DNA from: Burkholderiaceae bacterium
Lineage (GTDB): Bacteria; Pseudomonadota; Gammaproteobacteria; Burkholderiales; Burkholderiaceae_E
Length of the DNA: 64,000 bases
Assembly (NCBI GenBank): GCA_024235875.1
Contig: JACKLP010000011.1
Location: 48,280 to 112,279, forward strand
Direction: 5' to 3'
In this document: one piece after another, positions 34,063 to 43,264 of the stretch
Numbering within the stretch: the stretch's first letter is position 1
Layout of the letters: every line of letters starts with the position of its first letter
The notes under the pieces: model-generated
Told to the model about the DNA's origin: nothing
Database searches by the model: none
The model's input: the letters and a program-made list of their open reading frames with translations, nothing else
Translations under genes and position numbers: made by a program

Positions 34063-34824
34063 CTACGACGCAGCGCGCGCGGCGCGGCCCCGGCCTGTGA
34101 CGAGCAGTGCGAGAAAACTCACGCCGACCAGGCAGCAAACGATCGTCGCGCCGGCCGGCAGGTCGGCGATCGCGGACAGTAACAGCCCAAGGACATAGGC
34201 TGCGGCGCCGAGCACATAGGCCGCCAGCAGCCTGTGCCGGGAGCACATGGCGGTCGCGACGGCCGGTGCGATCAGGCTCGAGAACACCAGCAGGACGCCA
34301 ACCAACTGCACCGACGCCGTGACGGTGACGGCGAACAACAGGTAGAAGCCGATTCGGCCGAGGCGATCCCGGCCAAGAAACCACAGCGCGAGCACCGCGA
34401 CATAGACCGTGGCCACGGGCCCGAGGCGTGCCCAGCCGACCCACAGGATCTGGCCGGCCAGCAGGTCCTGCAGGTGCTCGCCGCCATGCGGATTGCCAGC
34501 CAGCAGCAAGATGCCACCGGCCGCCGCGGCAACGAACACCAGCCCGATCAGCGCTTCTTGCACCTGCGGCCATCGGCGCTCGAGGGCGTGCAGCACCAGT
34601 GCGCCGATCACCGACGCCGCGGCGGCTGCCGACTGAGTCTGGAGCGGTACGCTCCAGCCCATCAGCGCGGCGACGATGACACCGAGCCCGGCGATCTGGG
34701 CCACGGCGAGATCGATGAAGATGATGCCGCGCTTCAGGACCTCGATGCCCAGCGGCACGTGAGTGCCGAGGACCAGCATGCCGGCGGCCAGCGGCGCGAG
34801 CAGCAGATGGAGCTCGATGTTCAC
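34063..34824 (-). CDS. Metal ABC transporter permease (ABC-3/ZnuB type)
   Basis: 253-residue membrane protein with about eight spans and ABC-3 family features: GIEVLKRGIIFIDLAVAQIAGLG near 26-48 and VQLVGVLLVFSSLIAPAVAT near 170-189. It is the permease partner of the preceding cluster A-I binding protein; its GTG start at 34824 overlaps that stop by 4 bp. Zinc or manganese is the likely substrate. No ATP-binding subunit gene is found before or after it in this window, so that subunit must come from elsewhere. Confidence 0.87.
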   Translation of the reverse strand: MNIELHLLLAPLAAGMLVLGTHVPLGIEVLKRGIIFIDLAVAQIAGLGVIVAALMGWSVPLQTQSAAAAASVIGALVLHALERRWPQVQEALIGLVFVAAAAGGILLLAGNPHGGEHLQDLLAGQILWVGWARLGPVATVYVAVLALWFLGRDRLGRIGFYLLFAVTVTASVQLVGVLLVFSSLIAPAVATAMCSRHRLLAAYVLGAAAYVLGLLLSAIADLPAGATIVCCLVGVSFLALLVTGRGRAARAAS

Positions 34825-35714
34825 TTCAATGCATCCAGCAGGCGTGCGAGCGTGTCGTCGAACAGTCCGAACAAGTCGCTCGCGCGGTCACTCCCGCCCA
34901 CCGTGAACGGCAGCACCACGACCGGCACCTTCGCTTCTCGCCCGAACCATTCCGACGCCTGTGCCGACTGATAGGCCGCACGCAACACCACTCGGGGCGG
35001 CGTCGCCGACGTCCGCTGGATCAGCCGGCTCAGGTAGGCCGCACTCGGGCCCACGCCCGGCTTGGGTTCGAGCGCGGCCACTTCCTTCAGACCGAGCCAG
35101 TCCTCGAGGTACGGGAAGTTCTTGTGCTGGACTGCGATGGGCACGCCTGCAAGCGGCGCTGCCTGCGTCTTCCAGCGGGCCATCGCGGCGTGCCAGCGCT
35201 CGCCGAACGATTGCCAGTTGCGCCGGAAAGTCTCTGCGTCGGCTGGCGAGAGATCCACGAGCCGTTCGACCAGCGCGGCGCCCACCGCGGCGATGTTGCG
35301 CGGATCGGTCTGGATGTGTGGATTGCCGTCCGGGTGCACGTCGCCGTCGGATCGATCGAGTCGCGCCGGCAGGTCGCGCAGGCGCACGTACTTCACCGCC
35401 TCGAACATTCCTGGCTGGCCAGGCTGGATGCGAGCGTTGCCCGATTCGCGCTGCACCAGCGGCAGCCAGCCGATCTCGAGTTCGGCCCCGGTGGCCACCA
35501 GCAGATCGGCCCTGCGCGCGCGTGCGATCAGCGATGGCCTGGCCTGGACATGGTGAGGATCCTGCAATGCCGTCGTGGCAGTGAAGACATCCACCTTGTC
35601 GCCGCCGATCTCGCGCACCAGCGCGCCCCATTCGGGCACGGTGGCAAAGACCCGTAGGTCGGCGTGCGCACCCAGGCTTGCCAGCCCGAGCCAGAGAGCG
35701 AGCAGTATCTTCAT
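34821..35714 (-). CDS. Metal-binding ABC transporter solute-binding protein (ZnuA-like)
   Basis: 297 residues with signal peptide MKILLALWLGLASLGAHA. Cluster A-I features: VFATVPEWGALVREIGGDKV, the His pair DPHHVQARPS near 52, HPDGNPH near 126-132 as second metal-ligand site, VQHKNFPYLEDWLG near 194, and VVLPFTVGG near 272. It binds zinc or manganese in the periplasm. It lies 10 bp after the porin gene and overlaps the permease, so the three are one operon. There is no His-rich loop, which is usual for Zn-specific ZnuA, so Mn remains possible. Confidence 0.88.
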   Translation of the reverse strand: MKILLALWLGLASLGAHADLRVFATVPEWGALVREIGGDKVDVFTATTALQDPHHVQARPSLIARARRADLLVATGAELEIGWLPLVQRESGNARIQPGQPGMFEAVKYVRLRDLPARLDRSDGDVHPDGNPHIQTDPRNIAAVGAALVERLVDLSPADAETFRRNWQSFGERWHAAMARWKTQAAPLAGVPIAVQHKNFPYLEDWLGLKEVAALEPKPGVGPSAAYLSRLIQRTSATPPRVVLRAAYQSAQASEWFGREAKVPVVVLPFTVGGSDRASDLFGLFDDTLARLLDALK

Positions 35715-35723
35715 TTCGGTTCC

Positions 35724-37103
35724 TCAGAATCGGTGGGCGCCATGCGCCCCCAGGCTGACGATGTACTGAAGCCAGAGCTGGTTGTCGATGACATCGGGGC
35801 GCGAGCGGTCGCGTGCGAGCTGGAGCCGCAGGCGCGAGAACTCGGTCGGCGACCAATCGAGCATCAGGGTGTTGCGACGCGGCCGACGCCCCCCGAGCGA
35901 AGCGAAGTCGCTGGCGGCCAGCATGCCGCTGTCGACCAACCCGATCGCTGGCGTCCCGGCATCGAGCCGGTCGAAGCGGTAGCCGATGCGCCAGCGCGGC
36001 ATGAACCGGTAGACAGCCTGGGCGTAGTAGCCGGATTGAGTCGAAGCATAGTCGCCCGACAGTTGCGTGCCCGTGGTCTCGTATCCGAGCGTGCCGGTCT
36101 CGCGGCGCCGGAAGTACTCGCCCTGGATCGTTAGGCTGCGTGCGGTCGCGTTGCCCTGGGGCGCCCATTTCCAGATCCCGTCGATCACCCAGGTGCGGCT
36201 CCTGCCGGAGAACGAGCGGGTCACGTCCGCACCCGACGCGTCTGCCTCGGTGTACGCGCGGTCGCTGGGCGAGGTCTGGAGCAGGGACACGCCCGCCCGC
36301 CAGCTGTGCGCGTTGCCCAGATCGCCGCCGATGTGCGCGTAGACGACCCCGAGCCCGCTTCCGTTCCTGTTGCGGTCGGTCGATGGAAACGGTCCGCCAC
36401 TGGCGAGTTCCGCGCCGAACTCGAGCAGCAGGTCGGTCGGTGCCACGAGCTTGAACTGGATGCCGTCGTTCCTGAGCGGTCCGCCGAAGAATGCGGCGTA
36501 GGCCAGTGGCGCATCGGTGAAATCCCAGGTGTGCGCGTGCTGGGCATTCAGATACCCGAGGCCCGACAGAAACCTGCCCGCTGTCAGCTTCATGCCGTTG
36601 CCCAGCGCGAGCGTCTGGATATAGGCTTCCTCGACTTCACCACCACCGTCAGGTGCCAGCGCGAACGTGAGCTGGCCCCGAAACAGCGTGTCGATGTTCG
36701 CCGACAGGCCGATTTCGGACTCGCCCAGGCCGAAGCTGCGGGGCGGCGGTCCGATCTCGTCGCCCGACGGCATGAATCCCCCGATCGAATAGCTGCCGGG
36801 ATCCCGTGACAGCCGGGCGTAGGTACCGTTGAGGACGGCTGAGATACCCGGGTTGAACGCTGCCGGGCGATCGGTGGCGCGCCTGGCGGATTCCTGCGCG
36901 CGACGCGACGAACTCGCTGCGTCACTGGCGGCCTTTTCCGCCTTTGCGAGCCTGGCCTCGAGTTCGGCGAGGCGGTTCGCGTGGTGGGCTTTCATTTGCG
37001 CGATCTCGTCGCGCAGCGCTTTCAGATCGTTGTCGGCTGCAAGCGCGGGCGCGCAGCCGAGCAGTGCCGGCGCGACGAGCGCCAGCAGGAAAACTCGATT
37101 CAT
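35724..37103 (-). CDS. Outer-membrane porin-like protein with N-terminal coiled coil
   Basis: 459 residues. Signal peptide MNRVFLLALVAPALLGCAPA then a heptad region of about residues 25-75 (LKALRDEIAQMKAHHANRLA, ELEARLAKAEKAASDA), like trimeric porins, and a beta-barrel that ends in Phe (AHGAHRF). The barrel motifs KLTAGRFLSGLGYLNAQHAHTWDF and SEIGLSANIDTLFRG are typical of metal-regulated porin-like proteins found with Zn ABC genes. CGGGAG precedes ATG 37103. Co-transcribed with the binding protein and permease, it may be the outer-membrane entry for the metal. Confidence 0.82.
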   Translation of the reverse strand: MNRVFLLALVAPALLGCAPALAADNDLKALRDEIAQMKAHHANRLAELEARLAKAEKAASDAASSSRRAQESARRATDRPAAFNPGISAVLNGTYARLSRDPGSYSIGGFMPSGDEIGPPPRSFGLGESEIGLSANIDTLFRGQLTFALAPDGGGEVEEAYIQTLALGNGMKLTAGRFLSGLGYLNAQHAHTWDFTDAPLAYAAFFGGPLRNDGIQFKLVAPTDLLLEFGAELASGGPFPSTDRNRNGSGLGVVYAHIGGDLGNAHSWRAGVSLLQTSPSDRAYTEADASGADVTRSFSGRSRTWVIDGIWKWAPQGNATARSLTIQGEYFRRRETGTLGYETTGTQLSGDYASTQSGYYAQAVYRFMPRWRIGYRFDRLDAGTPAIGLVDSGMLAASDFASLGGRRPRRNTLMLDWSPTEFSRLRLQLARDRSRPDVIDNQLWLQYIVSLGAHGAHRF

Positions 37104-37164
37104 CTGGGATCTCCCGAAACGACGACGGCATGCGCCCGGCACGCGGGCGCAGGAAGGCTCGATG

Positions 37165-37494
37165 TCAGTTCGGAAGATCGGGCGGGGCGCGGCTGCGGAA
37201 ATTGCGTGGTGCGATCGGCCGCGGATCGGAAGGCGCGGGAGCGGGACGCTCGATGGCCCCGAATTCAAAGGAGCTGATCTTCGCGTGGACGGGCGGCGGG
37301 GCGCCGTTGACGCTGGACAGCGCGACGCAGGTCACGCAGATCCGGTCGGCGCGGTCGCCGTCATTCGCGTGGCCGGTGGCGTGCGAGATCGCATGCACGC
37401 CCGCGAAGGCCTGAGCGAACACCAGCGCGGCGGCCGACAGCCACGCCCGCCAATGCACAGCCAAGCGACGTCCCTGGCGAAACGCCCGGCTCAA
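37165..37494 (-). CDS. DUF2946-like exported small protein
   Basis: 109-residue protein with an N-terminal hydrophobic segment (WLSAAALVFAQAFAGVHAIS) and then HATGHAND and a CVTC motif, as in small DUF2946-type proteins found beside metal transporters. No ATG is available: TTG at 37494 is the first in-frame candidate, and GTG at residue 13 (VHW) is another. It lies 61 bp before the porin gene and probably starts this operon. His, Cys and Asp residues suggest metal handling, but function is unproven. Confidence 0.62.
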   Translation of the reverse strand: MSRAFRQGRRLAVHWRAWLSAAALVFAQAFAGVHAISHATGHANDGDRADRICVTCVALSSVNGAPPPVHAKISSFEFGAIERPAPAPSDPRPIAPRNFRSRAPPDLPN

Positions 37495-37659
37495 AGCGAA
37501 TTCACCATGGCAGCGGGACGGGGGGTCATGCGCACGCAGATTGCAGGCCGGCGTCAGGAGTCTGCTGGAACGATCGCCGATGATGCCACAAGCACCGGAG
37601 CATCGGGTCGGGCCTGGCTGGCCACCGGACCCGGGCGGGCGACTCGCCCATCGCCGGCG

Positions 37660-38394
37660 CTACGCGATGGCGTCGGCCATCAGCTTCACGGCCAGCAGGA
37701 AAAGCAGGGCCAGGATCAGCGTGTCGAAGCGCTCCTTCGACACATGGCGCACCAGCCAGGCGCCCACCGGCATCAGTCCCATCAGCGGAATCAGTGCGAG
37801 CGCGCCGTAAAGGTAGAGGTCGGCCGTCATGATGCCCAGGCCGGTCAGCATCAGGGCCTGCACGATCGCGACCGACAGGAAGTAGCCCGAGATCGTGGCG
37901 ACGAACTGCGGCCGGGCCAGCCGCATCGCATTGAGGAAGGTCAGCGAGAAGGGCGCCGAGATACCGGCCGCTCCTTGCAGGGTCCCCGCCAGGAAGCCCA
38001 CCGGCACCACGATGCGCTCGGCCCGCGCCTGGCTCAGCGTCAGGTCGCGCCGCAGCAGGCGCACACCGATGTAGAGGATGACGCCGAACGCGACCAGCAA
38101 CATCAGGGTCTCCGATCGCAGCCAGGCGAGCATCAGCGAGCCCGTGGTGGCGCCCACGACGCCGCCCCCCGCGAACATGAGCGAGAACCGTCGCGAGAGG
38201 TGGTGCCGGCGAAACTGCCACAGCTGCCAGGCATTGGAGACAAGGCCCGGCACGACGAAGGCGGCCACCGCGAATTGCACGTCGTAGAACAGCGCCAGCA
38301 CGGGCACCACGACGACCGGCGCGCCGGCCCCGGTCGCGCCCTTGAGGATGCCGGCGATCGCGAACGCGACGCCCACGGCGGCCAGTGCTTCCAC
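37660..38394 (-). CDS. TSUP family (TauE/SafE) membrane transporter
   Basis: 244-residue membrane protein with about eight spans and the duplicated TSUP motif: IAGILKGATGAGAPVVVVPVL near 14-34 and FLAGTLQGAAGISAPFSLTFLNAM near 136-159. This family exports or imports sulfite, sulfoacetate or other organosulfonates and some organic acids. The GTG start at 38394 follows the IorAB stop with no gap (TGAGTG), so it is cotranslated with it. Partnership with an aryl-pyruvate oxidoreductase suggests an organic acid substrate, by inference. Confidence 0.87.
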   Translation of the reverse strand: MEALAAVGVAFAIAGILKGATGAGAPVVVVPVLALFYDVQFAVAAFVVPGLVSNAWQLWQFRRHHLSRRFSLMFAGGGVVGATTGSLMLAWLRSETLMLLVAFGVILYIGVRLLRRDLTLSQARAERIVVPVGFLAGTLQGAAGISAPFSLTFLNAMRLARPQFVATISGYFLSVAIVQALMLTGLGIMTADLYLYGALALIPLMGLMPVGAWLVRHVSKERFDTLILALLFLLAVKLMADAIA

Positions 38395-41300
38395 TCAGGC
38401 GGCGTCGCGATGCGCTTGCACGGCGGATGCGGACAGGCCCTCGAAGAGCGGCTCGCCCTGCGCGCCATCGATCTCGAGCGCGGCGGCGGCATCGACCACG
38501 GCCTGGCGGTAGCGGTCGATCCGGCGCAGCTTCACTTCCTCGTAGCCACGGACCATGTCCGGCAGCGAGAGCAATGATTCGATGCGATCGTGATTGCCCG
38601 CGGAAAGCGCCGCGGCGGCAGCGGCGCAAAGCTTCTCGTAGTGATCGCGCAACGCGCGCTCGGTGACCCGCAGCTTGTTGCGCCCGAACGGATCCAGGCC
38701 GGAGCCGCGCAGCCGCTTGCCCAGCCGCAGCAGCCCGAGCGCCGGCGCGAACCATGGCCCGAGCCGGACCTTCTTGCTGACGCCGAGTCGGCGCAGGAAG
38801 CTTGGATGCAGGTGCCAGCTCACGCGGGCGTTCTCGCCGAATCCGCGGCGAATCCGGGCCACCTCGGCGTCGTCGAGCAGCAGGCGCGCGACCTCGTACT
38901 CGTCCTTGTAGGCCATCAGCTTGTAGAGGTTCCTGGCGACCGCGACCGAGACGCCGTCACGATCGCCCACGCGTGCCACCTCGGCGCGACGCACGCGAAC
39001 GATGGTGTCCATGTAGCGGGTCGCGTAGGCGACGTCCTGGTAGGCGATCAGCTCGGGCACCCGGGATTCGAGCACGCGCCTGAGCTCGCCTCGTGCCTCG
39101 ATCCGGCCCACCAGCGCCGCGGCTTCGGGTGCGAGCTTCGGGCGGGCGTGCAGCTCGACGACCTGCGCGGGCGGCTCGATGGCCTGGAGTACCCGGCTGC
39201 GATCGGACACGTAGAGCCGCCCCCAGCGGAAGGCATCCAGATTCATGTCGACGGCGGTGCCGTTGAGGCGGATCGCCTTCTCGATCGCCTCGGCCGGGAT
39301 GGGCAATGCGCCCGCCTGGAACGCGGCGCCGACCAGCAGCAGGTTGCTGGCCATGTGGTCTCCGAGCAATCGCTCGGCGATCGCCTGGGCATCGAGCCAG
39401 ACGTTGTGCCCGGCACGGGTGACGGCGTCGATCGCCGCGCCGAGCTGCTCGCGCGACGGGAAATGGCGGGCACGATCGGCGATCATCTCGCCGGTCGGCA
39501 CCTCGGTGCCCGAGACGATCGCAATGGTCCGGTCGGGGGCGGCGACGCGCAGGTTGTTCGGGTTGACGCCGACGAGCGAATCGAACACCAGGTACAGGTC
39601 GGCTTCGCCGCTGCCCACCGTCGGCGATCCGGCCACGCCGCGAGGCGTCACCTTCAGGTGCGATACCACCGGCCCCGCCTTCTGGCTCGACCCGGTGTGG
39701 TCATAGGTCTGCACGTTCATGCCGGCCATGAATGCGGCGGTGCCCAGGATCTGGTTCACTGTCACGACGCCGGTACCGCCGATGCCCGTCAGGCAGACCG
39801 AGAACGCCTCGGCCGGGACGCGCGGCTCGGGCTCGGGCAGCAGGATCTCGGCGGGCAGCGCGGCGGGGACCGCCTTTCGGCGCACCGGCAGTTCGCCGCC
39901 GCGCGGCTCGACGCTCGCGAACGATGGACAGTCGCCCTTCAGGCACGACAGGTCCTGGTTGCAGGACGACAGGTGGATCTGCGTCTTGTCGCCGAACTCG
40001 GTCGCCAGCGGTTGCACGCTCAGGCAATTGGATTTCTCGCCGCAGTCGCCGCAACCCTCGCACACGCGCGGATTGATCGTGGCCCACGTCGGCTTGTAGT
40101 TCATCTTGCCGCGCTTGCGCAGCCGGCGCTTCTCGGTCGCGCATTGCTGCACGTGGATCAGCACGGTCACGCCCGGTGTGGCTGCCAGCAGTTTCTCGGC
40201 CTCGAGTAGGCGATCGCGATGCCAGACCTGCGCCGAGCCGAGCTTGCGACCGGCAAATTGATCCGGTTCGTCGCTGGTGATCAGGATGCGGCCCACGCCC
40301 TCGGCCTCGAGCGCCTTGACCATGTCGGGCACGCTCATGCCGCCCTGGACGTCCTGGCCGCCGGTCATGGCGACGGTCGAGTTGTAGAGGATCTTGTAGG
40401 TGATGTTGGCCTTGGAGCCCAACGCGAAGCGGATCGCAATGCTGCCCGAGTGGGCGAAGGTGCCGTCGCCCAGGTTCTGGAAGAAATGCGGCGTGTCCGT
40501 GAACGGGGCCAGCCCCACCCACTGAGCGCCCTCGCCGCCCATCTGCGTATAGCCCTTCACGACGCCATAGCCCTTGCCCATCCAAAGGTCCATGATGTGG
40601 CAACCGATGCCGGCACCCACGATCGCGCCTTCCGGCGCCTTCAGGCTGGTGTTGTGCGGGCAGCCCGAGCAGAAGTAGGGCATGCGGGTCGTGGACAGCG
40701 CGAGCGGTGCCGGCCCCGGTGCGTCGAGCAGGGACCGGCGCGCGGCTGCCGCCGGTGAGTCGGCCAGTCCCGGCAAGCGCGCGAGCAGCGCGTGTGCGAT
40801 CTGGTCGGCCGAGAGCTCGCCGTGCGCCGGCAGCAGCGGCTCGCCGAGTGGCCCGGTCTTGCCGTGCACCCATGGCCGGTTGCGCACCGCGTACAGGATG
40901 TCCTTGACGAACAGCTCGACGAAAGGCCGCTTGTCCTCGATGACCAGGATCTCGTCGAGACCGTCGGCGAATTCGCGCACGATCTCCGGGTCGAGCGGAT
41001 AGATCATGCCGATCTTGAGGATCCGGATGCCGTGCTCGGCCAGCATCGCGTCGTTCAGTCCCAGGTCGCGCAGGGCCTGGCGAAGATCGTAGTAGGTCTT
41101 GCCGGGCGCGATCAGACCAAGCCGTGCCTGCGGAGGGTTCACGACGATGCGGTTCAGGCCGTTGAAGGCCGCGTAGCGGCGCGCCATCTCCAGCTGGCCG
41201 CCCACGATGCGTCGTTCGGCCTCGACCATCGCGACGGTCAGGTCGTTGATGCCGAGTCGCGGTTCCAGGGGCTGGCCGTCGAAGCGAACCTCGGGAATCA

Positions 41301-42009
41301 CCGGCTGTACGCGCTCGGGCCCGACCTCGGCGACGCTGGCACTGTCGGCGACATCGGTCACGAACTTCATGCCGACCCATAGGCCGCTGGCGCGCGACAG
41401 CGCGTAGCCGTGCAGGCCGAAATCGATCACCTCCTGCACGTTGCCCGGCGCGAGCAGGGGCATGAAGAACTTGTAGAAGGCCGCGTTGGAGTCGCTCGGA
41501 AAGATCGTCGAGCGGGCCTGGGGGTCGTCGCCGGCCACGCAAAGCACGCCGCCATGGCGATCGACGCCGCGGAAGTTGTGATGATGGAAGGCGTCGCCGC
41601 TGCGATCCACGCCCGGCCCCTTGCCATACCACATCGCGAACACGCCGTCGTAGCGCGGATCCGGCGCCTCGTGGAGGGTCTGGGTGCCGAACACCGCGGT
41701 TGCGGCCAGCTCCTCGTTCTGGCCCGGCTGGTGCACGATGTGCTGGCCGTCCAGAAAGCGCCTGGCGGCGCTCATCTCGTCGTCCACGCCGCCGACCGGC
41801 GATCCCGGATAGCCACAGACGAAGCCGGCGGTGTTCAGGCCGTTGCGTGCATCGGCGCGTCGCTGATCGAGCATCAGGCGCACCAGCGCCTGGGTGCCGT
41901 TCAGGTAGACGCGGCCCTGCTCGCAGGCATAGCGGTCTTCGAGCGAGAAGTCGTGCGCAGGGCTTCGCGAGTCTTGCGGCGTGCGTGTGATTTCCTCGGG
42001 TGCATTCAT
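38395..42009 (-). CDS. iorAB: Indolepyruvate ferredoxin oxidoreductase, fused alpha/beta
   Basis: 1204-residue ThDP/Fe-S enzyme that decarboxylates aryl-2-oxoacids to acyl-CoA. The N-terminal pyrimidine-side domain covers about 25-400 (GFVCGYPGSPVGGVDDEM). The ThDP domain has CSGCPHNTS near 445 and LGDGTFAHSG near 510. A ferredoxin-like cysteine cluster CEGCGDCGEKSNC lies near 648, and the gamma domain begins GIGGTGVVTVNQILG near 741. This long single-chain type is common in Betaproteobacteria for aromatic amino acid breakdown. The start is the first of two nearby ATG codons (42009). TSUP transporter follows directly. Confidence 0.93.
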   Translation of the reverse strand: MNAPEEITRTPQDSRSPAHDFSLEDRYACEQGRVYLNGTQALVRLMLDQRRADARNGLNTAGFVCGYPGSPVGGVDDEMSAARRFLDGQHIVHQPGQNEELAATAVFGTQTLHEAPDPRYDGVFAMWYGKGPGVDRSGDAFHHHNFRGVDRHGGVLCVAGDDPQARSTIFPSDSNAAFYKFFMPLLAPGNVQEVIDFGLHGYALSRASGLWVGMKFVTDVADSASVAEVGPERVQPVIPEVRFDGQPLEPRLGINDLTVAMVEAERRIVGGQLEMARRYAAFNGLNRIVVNPPQARLGLIAPGKTYYDLRQALRDLGLNDAMLAEHGIRILKIGMIYPLDPEIVREFADGLDEILVIEDKRPFVELFVKDILYAVRNRPWVHGKTGPLGEPLLPAHGELSADQIAHALLARLPGLADSPAAAARRSLLDAPGPAPLALSTTRMPYFCSGCPHNTSLKAPEGAIVGAGIGCHIMDLWMGKGYGVVKGYTQMGGEGAQWVGLAPFTDTPHFFQNLGDGTFAHSGSIAIRFALGSKANITYKILYNSTVAMTGGQDVQGGMSVPDMVKALEAEGVGRILITSDEPDQFAGRKLGSAQVWHRDRLLEAEKLLAATPGVTVLIHVQQCATEKRRLRKRGKMNYKPTWATINPRVCEGCGDCGEKSNCLSVQPLATEFGDKTQIHLSSCNQDLSCLKGDCPSFASVEPRGGELPVRRKAVPAALPAEILLPEPEPRVPAEAFSVCLTGIGGTGVVTVNQILGTAAFMAGMNVQTYDHTGSSQKAGPVVSHLKVTPRGVAGSPTVGSGEADLYLVFDSLVGVNPNNLRVAAPDRTIAIVSGTEVPTGEMIADRARHFPSREQLGAAIDAVTRAGHNVWLDAQAIAERLLGDHMASNLLLVGAAFQAGALPIPAEAIEKAIRLNGTAVDMNLDAFRWGRLYVSDRSRVLQAIEPPAQVVELHARPKLAPEAAALVGRIEARGELRRVLESRVPELIAYQDVAYATRYMDTIVRVRRAEVARVGDRDGVSVAVARNLYKLMAYKDEYEVARLLLDDAEVARIRRGFGENARVSWHLHPSFLRRLGVSKKVRLGPWFAPALGLLRLGKRLRGSGLDPFGRNKLRVTERALRDHYEKLCAAAAAALSAGNHDRIESLLSLPDMVRGYEEVKLRRIDRYRQAVVDAAAALEIDGAQGEPLFEGLSASAVQAHRDAA

Positions 42010-42113
42010 CGAAATGGCCTGCCAAGCGTGATGCCCGAGATGTTACCTGCGCGCTGTCCCGGCCCTGGGGGGCCAGCGGTCGCCGCGAGCTTCGCGCAAC
42101 GCGCATCGGCTGG

Positions 42114-43262
42114 CTACAGTCGCTCCACGAGCCACGCGAGCCCGATCAAACCGACCGCGTAGGCGGCCCCGCGCTCGCAGGCGGCAGCAAGGCCGATCCC
42201 GCCCAGCCGGCGCAGGGCCTCGAGCACCACGTACAGTGCCGCGGCCACGCCGAGCTGCCCGAGCTCGATGCCGAGGTTGAAGCCGATGATCGCGATCGCT
42301 GTGCCTGCGCCGGCCGTGCCTTGCGCGTCCATCGACGAAGCGAAGCCCAGGCCGTGCACGAGGCCGATGGCGAACACCGCGATGATTTCGTCGCGCAGCC
42401 GCAGCCGCAGTCCGGCCACATGCCCCAGTGCCACGAGCACGATCGACGCCGCGATCATGGGCTCCGCCCATCGGCCGCTCACGCCGACGACACCGCTGCT
42501 CGCCAGCGCGTAGGTACCCGCATGCGCGATCGTGAACGCGAAAAGCAGCCAGGTCCATCGACGAAGGCCCGATGCGGCTGCCAGCAGCGTGATGAGGAAC
42601 AGCAAGTGATCGGCGCCGCCCAGGATGTGCGCGACTCCCTGGCCGACGAAGCGCGAAAGCCGCTCGATCCGGCCTTCGAAGAAGGTGGCCGCTGGTGCGT
42701 TCGCATCGATCAGCGCCAACTCGCTGGCCACGATTTCCTTGCCGTCGGCGATCGTGGCTCGGATGCGCACGCCGCCCGGGGCGGCGGCGCAGGGTGCGCA
42801 GCTCATCGTGACCCGCCGTGCATCCTGCGTGGGATCGACCGGCAGCCGGGCGACGGCCATGAATACGATCTCGCGCGAGGCACCGGGGGCGTGGCCGGCG
42901 TCGCCGGGCAGGCTGGGCAGGATGGTGAGCCATTGCGCCCCGCGTCCATCCATGGCAAGGCTCACTGACCGGGCGAACGCCGATCGCAGCGCCGCACCCG
43001 CCTTGCGAAGGCCGTTGGCGTCGATCGTTCCGTCGTGGTCGGGATCGATCGCCGGATCGGCCATCGCAAAGGCGCTCACCGGCAGCGACACCACCAGGTA
43101 GACCTCGGCGCCGACCCGATTCAACGTGCCTCGCCCGGCCGGCATCAGGTGGGCATGGGCCGACGCGAGCATGGCGAGCAGCAGCGCCATCAGCGCCGCC
43201 TTCCGGGCCCATGGCCGGGTCGAGACGACCCGTTCCCGCAGGCGCGTTGCCAGGCGACGCAC
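42114..43262 (-). CDS. HupE/UreJ_2-like membrane protein with EF-hand-type loop
   Basis: 382-residue membrane protein. A signal-like helix (MALLLAMLASAHAHL) precedes a periplasmic domain of about 150 residues containing IDPDHDGTIDANGL, an EF-hand-like calcium loop lacking the final acidic residue. The C-terminal half has about seven spans with HupE/UreJ_2 motifs: GVAHILGGADHLLFLITLL and AVFAIGLVHGLGFA with His residues that could carry metal. The GTG at 43262 lies two bases after the YHYH gene stop; ATG 43190 is an alternative. Role unproven; metal transport is likely from the family. Confidence 0.8.
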   Translation of the reverse strand: MRRLATRLRERVVSTRPWARKAALMALLLAMLASAHAHLMPAGRGTLNRVGAEVYLVVSLPVSAFAMADPAIDPDHDGTIDANGLRKAGAALRSAFARSVSLAMDGRGAQWLTILPSLPGDAGHAPGASREIVFMAVARLPVDPTQDARRVTMSCAPCAAAPGGVRIRATIADGKEIVASELALIDANAPAATFFEGRIERLSRFVGQGVAHILGGADHLLFLITLLAAASGLRRWTWLLFAFTIAHAGTYALASSGVVGVSGRWAEPMIAASIVLVALGHVAGLRLRLRDEIIAVFAIGLVHGLGFASSMDAQGTAGAGTAIAIIGFNLGIELGQLGVAAALYVVLEALRRLGGIGLAAACERGAAYAVGLIGLAWLVERL

Positions 43263-43264
43263 GG

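Noticed and set aside
38590..40209. Plus-strand frame of 539 codons over the iorAB gene
   Set aside because: Antisense to strongly supported ThDP and Fe-S motifs; no ribosome-binding site and no recognisable domain.
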